DNA of 64,000 nt from Dioscorea cayenensis subsp. rotundata. Lineage: Eukaryota; Streptophyta; Magnoliopsida; Dioscoreales; Dioscoreaceae. A model generated the notes under the pieces. The model was not told the origin of the DNA, made no database searches, and saw nothing but the letters and a program-made list of their open reading frames with translations. The position numbers and the translations under genes were made by a program. Positions 39,648-50,772 of this stretch are shown piece by piece. The stretch's first letter is position 1. Every line of letters begins with the position of its first letter. The stretch lies in NCBI RefSeq assembly GCF_009730915.1, contig NC_052482.1, positions 3,658,001 to 3,722,000 of the forward strand. The letters are read 5' to 3'.

Positions 39648-40354
39648 CTATTGTTCAATAGTTGTAATATTAGTAGTATTCTCTTCTATATTTTCTTCTA
39701 AAGGTAGATTATCAACTTCATCCTCTGCAGGATCTTCTGCCATCTCCCTTCTAATAAAATTATGTAGCAAGCAACATGCATTTATAATGCGTCATTGAGT
39801 GATTATGTTATAAAAACTTGAGCTAGACAAAATTTTCCAGCAAGTTTTTAAAAGGCCAAATGCCCTCTCGATCACATTTCTTGCACTTGCATGCTTCATG
39901 TTAAAAAGCTCTTGAGGTGTAAGTGGTTGATGGCCATCCACCCAGGACTTAAATGATATCGTTGTCCTTGAAAGGTGCGAGAAACCCAGGACAATTTGCA
40001 TAGCCCGCATCAACCAAGTAATAGAAACCTAATGGATGGACAAATATTTTTTTATTACTCGACTAGTTGTATGATCATTCTAATGCTATCAAAATACTCA
40101 AAGAATGGTTTAAAGAAGATTTTAGTTACCGTGCGGGACTCGTAATGCATTAGGTTTTGTTAAAACACCTCTAAGAACTCGACCATCATGTACTGAACCC
40201 TCTCATCCATCTCTCTTTGAATTGTGCCAATTCTATTATTACGTTGCCTCGCCAAACATAGGATGATCATAAATTTTAATATAAAAAAATACAACACATA
40301 CACTACACAATTTAGTTGAAGTTCTTCAATCTCGTCCATATTTTTGTCGGTCAT
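39648..40354 (-). pseudogene. PIF/Harbinger DDE transposase, internally deleted and broken
   Basis: The C-terminal catalytic half is clear: GRVLRGVLTKPNALRVPHG, an intron with GT donor, then YYLVDAGYANCPGFLAPF (second catalytic Asp), HQPLTPQELFNMKHASARN, VIERAFGLLK (catalytic Glu) and CCLLHNFIRREM. A frameshift lies between the last two blocks of exon 2 near LAPF, and a TGA replaces the usual Cys codon after NIITQ. The N-terminal part (MDEIEELQLNCVVYVL) is followed directly by the middle, so the region with the first Asp is missing. The element cannot move by itself. Confidence 0.8.
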
Positions 40355-40730
40355 ATCTAAAAATTTTAATGGCACATTAATATTGGCAAATGTATGATAG
40401 AAAAAAAAATACCCAAAATGATGTAAGAATTGTAGTATGAAAAACAAAAGGAAGATGATTGTTTAAATTAAAAAAGGGAATGGGACATGCAACATTTAAT
40501 AATGAAAAGAAAACCAATTTTGTATGAGTTTTGGTTGGTTTTTATTTGCCGTGAGACTTAAGGCTTGAGGGAATAAAATCAAGTTCAAATTATTGATTCT
40601 TATCACATGATATCACTATTTTTCTAGATTTGGCACCAATAAAAGTAAACAAAATTTTGTGAATCTACAATAATTCCTCCATCATCATATAGGCTCACAA
40701 TGAGGAAATTAAACTTGAAGTTTTGATATC

Positions 40731-42432
40731 ATGTTATGTTGGATTTACTAGGACTTCATCATATAGGTTCAAAACAATAATATGTGATAGTTTTGATATC
40801 CATCATCATATATCACAATTTTGGCATTTTATAATGCAATTTTTATATAATATTTATGCAACAGAAGATATCATATTGTTAAATTTGATTTCTTTTCTTT
40901 TGCCTTGTGCTGACCATGAGATCTTAATTCTTTATTGTATGCTTATTTGGATTTTGTGTTTGACATTCTTATAATACTTGATTGAACTCCAAAGAATATG
41001 ATTTAAAATTTTGAATTACATATATTTTTGGGAAAATTTCAAAAATAAACATTGTGGTTGTCGGGTTTTGCAAAAGAGGGACAAAAGAAAAATAAAATTT
41101 GATATACTACCTTGTGGTTTCTCTGCATGGCAAAAAGGGGAAAACCGTAACGACTGTTAGTTCTTGCTTACGTGGCAAGGGCAAAGTTGACATTTGACAT
41201 ATGAGTTGGCACCTCACCTTGGTTTTAATGTCATCCATCGTTCAGACAAGAAAATGTTCTCTTTGGGACTAGGGTTTTTCAAGCACCTCAATTGCTAGGT
41301 TTTTGGATCATTCGGGGGTTGCAACCCCATAGTGCCTATTCCCTTGCCCTTGTTTGTTTACCCTTCATTTCTCTTCCACCTTTGCTTGTTTCTTGTGTTG
41401 AAACCTAGCCTTAGATTATTTTCAAAGTAAAGATCCAACAACAAGAGGGAAACATAGCATGAAGATGGGAACTAAGGTGTAGAGTTATTTGATTTCCTCG
41501 ATGGGTACTATTGTGTTGTTATTAATCAGAGCATGTAGGTGGAACAAGGTGGCAGGTGATTACAACAAATTTTGAAGAAATCTAGTTTTACTCTTCAGAA
41601 AGAAGAACCACTTCTTTGTCTAAACAAGGGTGCCAATCGAGGTAAGTGACCTACAACAATGAATGCGTGTTTAATTAGCACATTAATCATCCAAATTAAT
41701 TAGCATAACACATTAAAACGCCAACTCATAGGAAAATATTTTTTTTATGTCAAATGTCGACTTTGCCCTTGCCACGTAAGCAAGAACTAACGGTCGTCAC
41801 GGTTTTTCCCTTTTTGCCACGCAGAGAATCCACAAGGTAGTAAATCAAAATTCTTTTTTTTTGTCCCTTTTTTGCAAAATCCGACAACCACAAGGTTTAT
41901 TTTTTGAAAATTTTCCTATATTTTTTTAATAAAATAACACATGTTTAACTAAATTAAAAACAAAAATAATTCGTTAAACTGATAATTTACTATACCAATA
42001 GCATGAGATGGAATAAATAAATAAATAAATAAATAATGTAATTTAAAGAATGTAATAAAACATTTAGATATATTTCAGTGACATGAACTAATGATGAGAA
42101 GGAACTCATGTTTACATAGCCTAAATATAATAGGAGCACTGGGAGATATGTCCTATTACAACAACTAAATTAGTACCCACATTTATCAATCCCTGTCTTT
42201 ATATAGATAAAGCTATATGAATCTAAACATGAATAACTGATTTTATAAAGGTATTCAAGTGTAGTACATAAATTATAACTCTTTTCATTGTCTTCAAATA
42301 AGGATTAAGATACAGACACAGAAGCTCACTGATACAAAATTCGACATACAACATGATTTTTTTCATTTTCAATTTTCTTTCCGATACACAAATTACTAGG
42401 GATTTGAAGTCCTAGTAAATCCAACATAACAT
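40731..42432. mobile_element. Element with perfect 28-bp terminal inverted repeats, class unclear
   Basis: Left end atgttatgttggatttacta plus ggacttca is matched exactly, inverted, at 42405-42432. Removing the Mutator-type element inside leaves about 0.8 kb. Flanks do not show a clear duplication. The ends also obey TG...CA from the second base, so a solo LTR with unusually long inverted ends is an alternative. Confidence 0.55.
41021..41925. mobile_element. Mutator-type MITE with about 190-bp inverted ends and 9-bp duplication
   Basis: Element 41030-41916 between tatattttt (41021-41029) and tatattttt (41917-41925). The ends match over about 190 bp: attgtggttgtcgggttttg, ctaccttgtggtttctctgc and cttgcttacgtggcaagggc on the left, with their inverses on the right. 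The middle (41230-41660), with agggtttttcaagcacctca, is unrelated and may be captured DNA. Inserted inside the 40731-42432 element. Confidence 0.88.
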
Positions 42433-43335
42433 ATATTTTTGTTTTAAATAATAAAAAAACTATCAAATATTGTTTTTATTGAGGGACATGATTGTAAAAT
42501 AACTGAAAATCTGACTTTGAACATTGAGATTCATGATTCAAAATAATTAGAATATATATAAATTGAGCTATAAACTTATGCAACAAATCTAATTTGAAAT
42601 AAATTTCAATAATATCTAGAGTATCTTTGCTAAGAATCATATTGAGCTACTCTTCAAGGTGACACATATTCTTGAACAATGGGATGTCATGGATAACACA
42701 TCTTATAATCACAGGAACATCATTATAGATTACGAGAATGCTCATGCAAAATAATTAGGAAAACAAGCACAAACAATGATATTAAAATTTGAAATTTTAC
42801 CAGACAAATTTTTTCCCAATAGAATGTTGAACCCACTTTAGTTTCAATCAACTTCTGCAAATAACACACAACATATTAACCATAAAGGAATTCATATAAC
42901 CAACATCAAACTCTAAACATGATAATGGAATCCATCATAGTAGTACCTTTTGCACTAAGTATTTTTGCCCTTTCAATTATATGTCACTGGAAAAGCTCTC
43001 TGCTTTGTTGATCCTCAATATTATAAACTTTTATAGCCATAAGCATAACAAAGAGAAATGAAAATTTTTAGTTTCATGGGATCCGGTCAAAATAGAAGCA
43101 AATCTATATCATCTAAAAGAGAGGCATTGGACAATAAAATATCAGTATATGCAATAGGCTAACACTAAATTATAGATAACCTTAGATTTCTATATATATA
43201 TATATATATATATATCCTATTTTGGTACAAAATAATATTTCCTACTAAATGACAAGAAAGTCCAATCTATATAAGCACTTATGCAACAACTGTATTAATT
43301 TTTGCCACCAACTTCCCGGATTAGTGTTTTTCACA

Positions 43336-44003
43336 GGGCATGTTTGGTTGCAAAATAAAAAAATATGGCATAATTTTATTATGTCGGAAGTGCAAATGAT
43401 TATTACAGAAATTGTGCCATATTTTATTCTTACAGAATAAGTGTTTAGTTAATAAAATTTTAAAAAAATTACGGAGACTGGGCGATAGACTACCGGACTG
43501 CCGGTGGACTGGTGGCCTGTCGCCGGAGGTCGGCCGGACCACCGGTGGACCACCGGTGAACGGTCGTTGGAGGCCAACCGGTAGGCCACCGGACTGCTGG
43601 TGGACCGGTGGGCGGCCGTGAGAGGTCTACCAGACCATCTGTGGACAGCCGGTGTGTCATCGGAGGCCGGCCGGACCAGTGGCCGGTCGCCGGAGGCTGG
43701 TCGGATCGCTGGTGGGTAGTCGCCGGAGGCCGGCCGGACCGGTGGCGGGTCTCCGGTGGTTGGCCGGATCGTTGGTGGACCGATGGCTGGTGGCTGGATA
43801 AAAAACAAAAGAGACTTTTTGTAATGAGAAAATATTCCACTCTTTGTGGAATATTTTTTTATGCCATAATACCTATATTATGACATAATTTTATACTTTA
43901 AAATAAGTACTCAAACAGTCAATATGGCATAATTCTCAGAAAATGTTAAATTATGTCATATTGTATGGATTATGTCATAATTTCTTGCTATCCAAACAGT
44001 CCC
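43336..44003. mobile_element. TIR element with GC-rich core
   Basis: Ends GGGCATGTTTGGTTGCAAAAT and the inverse of GGGACTGTTTGGATAGCAAG, then atggcataatttt / aattatgtcat text in inverted order. Flanks (aca, taa) do not form a clear duplication. The core is a GC-rich minisatellite (43463-43800), followed by a perfect hairpin, aatattccac-tcttt-gtggaatatt, at 43828-43852. Confidence 0.65.
43463..43800. repeat. GC-rich degenerate minisatellite (ccggaggccggccggacc-like units)
   Basis: Repeated units built from ccgg, ggtgg and gccggccggacc, about 35-45 bp apart, with units diverged. It opens proline- and arginine-rich frames on both strands that are by-products of the repeat, not genes. It contrasts sharply with the AT-rich surroundings. 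Confidence 0.8.
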
Positions 44004-44255
44004 TAAAAAACATTTTCATATGACTACCTGGATTTGTCACAAAAGTTCCCTTTCTTTGTGGAAAATTCAGGTGTTGTTATTCTTTTTCATATTGACCATT
44101 GAAAATTTTGTAATCACTTTACCTTTTCTCTACCTTTTACTGGTACGGTTTTGGTACCAATATTTATTTCTAATAATTAAGCATATCTTTGAAAGACATA
44201 CACATACATGACACTTTTTTTCTCTTTTTGCATATATATATCCACACACAAAAAG

Positions 44256-44560
44256 CGGTTATGTTAATATACCCTTATGAAAACTATTTTTGCTTATATG
44301 TGTTTATAAACAATTTTTATTTACTTTGTAACTTTTCTTCTCCCCATCTATGTTGGTAGGATAAATAACAAATAAATAAATATCTAATATATGTGTGTGT
44401 GTGTGTATATATATTCATAAAATTTTTAAATTGACAAGTAATAAAAAGGTGTATATAAACAAATAAAATAATTTTCCTATGGATGTACTGTAGATTACGA
44501 GATTCATAGGGTTATTTTAGCACTTACGCAGTTTTACAGGGTATGCGAGCAATTTCAGAG
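44256..44560. mobile_element. Degenerate relative of the 29129 MITE family
   Basis: The right end, cgcagttttacagggtatgcgagcaattt, resembles the family end ggttttataggggtatgcaagcaattt. The left side carries atatacccttatgaaaac and tttttgcttatatgtg in the expected inverse order. No duplication is preserved. Confidence 0.45.
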
Positions 44561-44865
44561 AAGAGGAGCTTATTTTGCATTGTTGGTTTTCATAAGCACA
44601 TATTCGGAGTTAAAATAAATCATTTAACAACAATGGCGCATGTTTAACAGCAATGTAATATGAATCTATGATTAGCAACAATGTGTGAATAGCCAACCTT
44701 GTTCCCACCAAAGTGTACAACAGAATCAAAGTTTTCTTGGGTTTATCTGTACAAAGAAAAGATAATCAATTGTTTGCATAATCATGCAAATTTACAAACA
44801 TTATCACATAATGATGACCACAAGAGACAAAATCATTGATTAACAATTTTCTCAAATATAAAAAA

Positions 44866-45894
44866 TGTTAGTTCCATTGGTGTGATTTGTGGGTTTAGAG
44901 GACACTCAAATACTCATACAAATCTCACACAAATCAAACAAACACACGAAATTGGTAACCCAGTTTAGCGTTAACTTACCTATGTCTGGGGGGCCAAGCC
45001 CAGAGATAAACAATCCACTAAAAGAGGTTAAAATACATAAGTACAAACACTTTATTATTCACACTCACAAAATAAAGATCACTACCCTCTGTAGATTGTC
45101 TAATGCCCACACTATCTTTAGCTCGCGTGTCACATACAATCTCAGAGTAAGGTATCTTATATAGATGCCTCAACGCCCCAAAAATAGCTCATACCTCTTT
45201 TAAAATCTCTGTCACTACTAACTTTAGAACCTTTCAAAATTAGCTGTTGCAACTCTTATTGTAACTCAACTTACAACATGACCCTGACTGCTGACTTAAT
45301 TAAGTCCTGGTTCCATTGTTAAGGAACCTCAAGATCCATCAACCTCCTGGTCATGCTTAGTCTAAGTCAATACAGCCAGATCTTCGATCTCAACTACTGG
45401 CAACTAGCCTACCTCCTTAATTTCTCATCATGTAGTCCTTCGCAAGAAGCGCACGACTTTGTGCTTCTTTATAAAATTATCCAAACTTAATCTTCAATTC
45501 ACCCAAGTTTGGCTTTCAAATCTTCCCAAGAATAGATCTTCAATCAATCTTGCCAATCATACGAACAATAGGTATCTCTTCAATTTGGCATGTCTTCAAT
45601 CTCCAATCATACCATTGATAGGTATTTCTTCAATTAGCCTCCAATCCATAGTTAGTCTTCAATCAAATCACCTAAATATGATGCATGATGAGATTTTGCC
45701 TTCAAGTTTAAGCTTGCTTGATTCTCTTACCAAAAATAGCTCCACCAAGATTTTTAAAGATATTTGTCTCTAAGCCAAGGCTTCTTGTCACATCATCATG
45801 CTTTCCATGTCATCATTTATACCACATCACAATGGTTTTCATATCACCTTGACTAGGTATCAAATAATGCCAATTAAAATGCTTTTGCACTAAC
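44866..45894 (-). mobile_element. Probable solo LTR of a Ty1/copia-like element
   Basis: Plus-strand ends are TGTTAGTTCCATTGG and TTTTGCACTAACA. On the minus strand the LTR would start TGTTAGTGCAAAAGC, common for plant copia LTRs. aaaaa lies on both sides (44861-44865, 45895-45899), fitting a 5-bp duplication, though low-complexity. Length 1029 bp, no internal domain. The aacccagtttagcg...gcccagagat stretch is typical of such LTRs. Confidence 0.6.
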
Positions 45895-47954
45895 AAAAAA
45901 AAACAAAAATAGGAAAAAAAAATTCAAAAATAAGGAATGGCAAATAAACAAGAAAAAAGATGAGGACGATGAGAAAGCGATAAAAGAAGTTGAGTTTACA
46001 TCAAAGATGAAGGAGATGAGAATGAACTCCATTTGTTTCTCTGAATCTTCAACAATGACCATCGTCGAAGGGTCCATCGGTGTTGTAGGGAGAATCTCCG
46101 ATGGTGGCGGCGCCTTCTCTAAACGGCCTCTTGCGCTTTCTTCAAACCATCTTGATCGATAAGCAATTATGGAAAGGGGTAAATATGTCAAATCGCATCA
46201 ATTCCTCCCCATTACCCTCAGATTTGGGGTAATGGAAATTAGCCTTTAATTCCGGAGGTCCAGATTTAATCCCCATTGCTAGACGTATCCAAATGGGTGT
46301 TATCATTAAAACTTGTGTTTATTCCCATTCCTGAGTAATCATTACCCTAATCCAAATGCACCCTAAAGAGTGACAGCTGGGTTTCGCCCCGTCACCACAA
46401 ATTAAGATGACATCGCAACGCACCCAGCAAGTAGTGGTCTAGAAATCTCTCTAAACCTTCACCATGGCCGTGGCTAGGTTCAGAGCAATCAAGGTACTCA
46501 TGCCCTTGATGTTGACACATCGGTTCACTATATGGTGACTCCCGCTCCTTGATAACCGTCCAATTAGGGTTATGTACCTCCTCCTGAATTGGTCGAACAA
46601 AGATCGCGCCACTTCAATATGCTGGCCGTGGAGACTGCCTAATGCAGTAGGATACCACCATACACACTAAATAATACAAGTATACTCCACATGGAGTCCA
46701 ATAGCCAGCACAAAACTCAATAATCAAGAATCACTGTCATTTCCACAAGGAAATGATGAACATACAAGCATGTTCAAAGTTTTTAACACAAAATCAACTC
46801 ACAACTTACAAATCAAGTATCAATCTAGAAATCCTTTCCGCTGAACAAAAATACTATTTTGCAAACATTAAACATAAATAAAATAACTTGTTTCAAGGCA
46901 ATAAACATCTCGATTCAAATATAAAAACCCACAAAACCTTACTCAAGCAATATAATATATATATCAGTAATTTCCTAGTAGAATTATGCACAATGAATCT
47001 CACTCACAACTTTGATGATTTCGTTTCTCCGAATGCTAATCCTCTGTTAGTTCCTTGCCTCGAGCCAATACTTCATCTCTTTGCCAAAGCACAACAAAAC
47101 ACCAATAAGAATAAGCAAAATAAATCAAACAATGAAACCATAAATTTCTCTAACAAACAACCCTAAATCGATCCTACGGTTGGCTCAAAACTAGGTCTAA
47201 AAGTTACCAATGAATTCCTAAGGGTCTAAGCTTCACTCTATGCCAAAAAAGCCAAAGAAGCCAAAGAAACAACTAAAATTCACTGGTGCTACAATATTAT
47301 TACAGTAACCAAGAATTGCTACAGTAAACCGGCCCTAATAACAAAGGTTTTCTCTCGATTTACATCATACAACTAAGAAATTTTTTTACAAACATTCACA
47401 AAAATGAATAACAAGGACAAGGGCTTCAATTTGAGCCTACAATCATCCACATTCAAGCTCTAAAATCTAGGATTTACAAAAAATTGAAAAAAATGATTAA
47501 ATACAAGTATAATACGGAAATGAAAACTTAGATAAAGCTCTTAGGATACTCACGAGCGAGCGAGGAAGAAGTTTCTAGTTTGAGTCCACCGGAAAAAAGT
47601 TACCAGAAAAATTTTCAGGAAAAAGGTTGGTTCGGCCAAATAAGAGAAATGAAGAAGAAGAAGAAGAAAATGGAGAAAGAAATGAAAACTCGAGTTGCTA
47701 CACTACCAGGCTGCTACAATAATGAGCTGAAAAATCTACAGTAATGGATTAATTTTAGCTACTGTATAGGTTGGTTATGACACTACTTGTTTCCATACTG
47801 ACTCCCCATAGGATTAATTATCATGTGATAGATAGGATAAAATAAGACAATATGATAAAACTATCATATCCTATTGGCACACCAAACAAATGATAGTAGC
47901 AGCATATGATAGTCTATTCTATCCTATTTTTCTTATCCACCAAACAAGCCCTAA

Positions 47955-48077
47955 GTGTGTTCATTTAGAATTTCAAAAAAAAAAAAAGTTATTTTGATAG
48001 TTGTGCTGTCGGTGACAAGTTAGGAAGTGCTTTAAAGAATTTCCTATTTATTAACATTTTTTTAAACAAAAATAGCA

Positions 48078-48112
<35 letters not shown>

Positions 48113-48363
48113 TTATGTCCAGATAAATAACACTGATAAATAGATAATCATAAAATGCTCAGAAAAAAAGAAAAAGCCCGCCGAGGTAGCATGATTTATT
48201 TATAAGTTAAATAGAGGATCATAGACAGATGAGTGTTAAAAAGTAAAATTAATGACAAGATAGCAGCATGCATGCACATAGAAGTGCTACTTGCACTTAA
48301 AAAGTGCAGAAGGTTTGCAAGAGGCAATATTACAAGTTCATAACCAAAGACATGCTCAGAGAA
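47955..48363. other. 3' flank of MSRB with (AAT)n microsatellite
   Basis: Microsatellite at 48079-48113. The remaining 250 bases before the MSRB stop are likely its 3' UTR (minus strand). No other feature. Confidence 0.6.
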
Positions 48364-50442
48364 TTAATCAGAGCCAGCCTTGAACTTGATCGAAATGCTA
48401 TTGACACAATGACGCTCATCAGTCGGAGTCTTGAAACCCTCACCCTTGAAAACATGACCCAAATGTCCACCACAAGCTGTGCAAGTAATTTCAATCCTCC
48501 TCCCGTCGGGATCAGGCTAACAATGTACGTCACAGAACAAAGACATTAGAATTTGAAGGATAATACCGAAGGGTAATCAAAAGAAAATAAACATACTGTT
48601 CGAGTGATCGCTCCGGGAAGACCTTCAAAGAATGCAGGCCAACCACAGCCGGAGTTGAACTTAGTGGTAGATTTGTACAAGGGTGTGCCACAACCTGCAC
48701 ATTCATAAATACCTTCCCCGAAGAACTTGTCATATTCACCCGTGCCTGGATACCTAAATGGAAAACAAATGGCAGCATGAGCATCAGATACATCTAGCAA
48801 AAAGCATGAAACATTTAGCATGGATACAGTTCCTGATCTTAAGATGATCACAAGAATCTCACAAGCATGCAAGTGATAGACACAGACTGATGATGACAAG
48901 TATCAAGGAAACCACAGTTTGGAGAAGAATGCTAACATAGATCACTAGTTTCTAATATCTGTAATCAATCATCTGAGGATTTATCCATTTCGCATATCAA
49001 ATTCCACACGTAAAAATGAGTAAGTAGATAAAAAAATCATTATCAATTGAGTTGGTAAAAACTCGCATCCTTCATATACATTACTGATAGAATATCAGCA
49101 TGACAAAAGAATACAAATATCATTCCTACAGTTACTTATCTACTTTCACCCTTAAATAATTCACGAAAAATATATTCCTGAGTGCTCTTTGTTCTCATTA
49201 AAATCCGGTTTTCAAGAAAACCAGATCAAGCTTACATACAAGTCCAACACGCACACACAAAATCATCAGATGGTGATATCCAAAAAAACAGCTAGAATTT
49301 CAAACAATGGCTTCTGTATAATTGAGGAGTAGAGCGCTAAACTGAAACGACAGTAAGATACTCAAATGACAACTGAAACACTTCTTCATACTTTAATAAA
49401 CAAGGAAAAAATTAGAATTGCAGTTCATAAACATGTAAGACATGGTCTTCAAATAAAGGTTATTTTAAATAAACACAACCACCTTAAACCATAAAATTGA
49501 TTCTCTTTCACAGGAACTTCCTAAACTTCACTCTGATTTGAAGAATAAGACATACAACAAAGAATTATAAAGAATTTAAGGTTAATCAGTCTAAATTACT
49601 AATTCATAAAGAACAATTAAAAACAAATCTCCAAACAAGTCCATCATTCACAAACACAGAATCCATCTATATAGGACAAGTTTCGATTGAGAGAAAATAA
49701 TGAAAAATATGAAGAAAAATAGAAACTTTATCAACATTTTTTTTTTCTTTGCCTTAATTTGCCTATAAATCTTTATTCTTCCCATTCAACCAAAAAAAAA
49801 AGAACACAAATTACCCTCTTTTACTTCACTCCTTTTCCTCTACTTCTCCCCAAATCCCAATCCAAACACCCACAAACATAAAATCTATTTCAAGGAAAGC
49901 CCCAGCATTTGCTTGAATTGAAGCAAAATCATGGAAAACGGAAAAAGGACAACTTTATCAACAATTTTCTCCCATCCATCCAAAAGAAACAAAACAAAAC
50001 AAAAACAAAAATGAAAACACAAGTCCTCCTTCCTCCACCCCTAGTCCTTTGCTTCTCCCTCCCATCCAAACCCACACACAAAAATTCACAATATCAACAT
50101 CAAAGAGGAGAAATTAGGGGTATCTCACTCAGTGCCCTTCTGGCGAAGAATCCGAAACTGCTCCGTTGAGAGGATAGCCCTCCACTCCTCCTCCGACTTC
50201 TGAACGGATCCAGACGAAGCCATGGCAACGACAATCCTCCTGCCCGGAAGAGTGATTGGAGTTGATAAGGTTTTGAAACGGGACGGCAGGGGATTTATAG
50301 AGGAGATGCGGAGGGGTTGGTGACGAACTTGGACGAGAATCCGGGAAGGTGGGGATTGGGGAATTAGGGATTGGAGCAAGGAATTAGGGCAGGGATGAGG
50401 ACGGGTAGCAGGATTTCTGAGCAGTAGTTGGCGGAACCTCAT
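48364..50442 (-). CDS. MSRB: Peptide methionine-R-sulfoxide reductase B (MSRB)
   Basis: Repairs oxidised methionine (R-sulfoxide) in proteins. Three exons, 50129-50442, 48597-48753 and 48364-48516, join in phase (207 residues). The core includes [75 protein letters not shown] and the catalytic DERHCVNS. Two CxxC pairs (CAGC, CTAC) bind zinc. From the upstream ATG (50442) the first 73 residues are basic and rich in Arg, Ser and Pro with no acidic residue ([20 protein letters not shown]...), like a plastid or mitochondrial transit peptide. From the second ATG (50223, MASSGSVQ) the product is a cytosolic-type protein of 134 residues. Both starts are in frame with no break. Which is used cannot be told here; plastid MSRBs are the closest pattern. 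Intact. Confidence 0.94.
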
Positions 50443-50514
50443 CCTCTCTAGTTCTTAAAAAATTGGATTTTTGAATTAGCTTCTTCAAAGTTCAAAGTGG
50501 GGTGGGTATGATAA

Positions 50515-50772
50515 TTAGGGCACATTTGGATGAGATTTTTGGAAAAACCCAGGAAGTGCTTTTTTATAAATTATGCAGACAGAAATTTAAAACAAAAAAA
50601 CTGCTTTTTTAAACTTTTATTTTCTGACAACTACACTTTTTTCTGAGTAAAAAGTTTAATATAAACACAAAATATAAAAACGCTTACTCTCTGAAAAACA
50701 CTTTTTCCAGAAGCACTTCTATTAAATTTAAAAAAAGTGTTTTTTTGATAAGTCAATCCAAACAAGGCCTTA
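50515..50772. mobile_element. Tourist-type MITE (TTA duplication)
   Basis: Element 50518-50769, between TTA (50515-50517) and TTA (50770-50772). Ends GGGCACATTTGGATGAG and the inverse of GGCCTTGTTTGGATTGAC; inside, gaagtgcttttt is mirrored by aagcacttct. It lies just upstream of the MSRB start. Confidence 0.75.

Larger units (their letters stand above)
37562..46363 (-). mobile_element. PIF/Harbinger transposon with two decayed genes and further insertions
   Basis: Ends GGGTGCGTTAGGATTGCATAA and the inverse of GGGTGCATTTGGATTAGGGTAA lie between TAA (37559-37561) and TAA (46364-46366), the superfamily's 3-bp duplication. It carries both expected genes on the minus strand: a DDE transposase (39648-40354) and a MYB/SANT-like ORF1 (38352-39245). 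The 8.8-kb length is inflated by at least four elements inserted in it (see 40731, 43336, 44256, 44866). Repeated aatggtaatggtaatg units near the left end are mirrored at the right end. Confidence 0.85.
36692..47782. mobile_element. Probable solo LTR (Ty3/gypsy-like) inside the outer TIR element
   Basis: Starts TGTCACGCCCCAATCC and ends GGTTATGACA, so the ends are TGTCA...TGACA. Flanking 5-mers are ttact and ctact, four of five alike. Without the Harbinger insert the LTR is about 2.3 kb. Only one copy and no internal gene is seen, hence solo. The TGTCACGCCCC start is common in plant gypsy LTRs. Assignment is by ends only. Confidence 0.55.
35940..47951. mobile_element. Outermost TIR element (PIF/Harbinger-like, TAA duplication), split by later insertions
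   Basis: Left end GGGCCTATTTGATGGA follows TAA (35937-35939). The right end is the inverse of GGGCTTGTTTGGTGGATAAG and is followed by TAA (47952-47954). Both inner flanks carry ataggatat-type text in inverted order. Removing the LTR inserted at 36692 leaves about 0.92 kb, a normal size for a non-autonomous element. Confidence 0.75.

Noticed and set aside
43449-43883. Proline/arginine- or glycine-rich frames on both strands
   Set aside because: Generated by the GC-rich minisatellite; the same repeat reads open in several frames.
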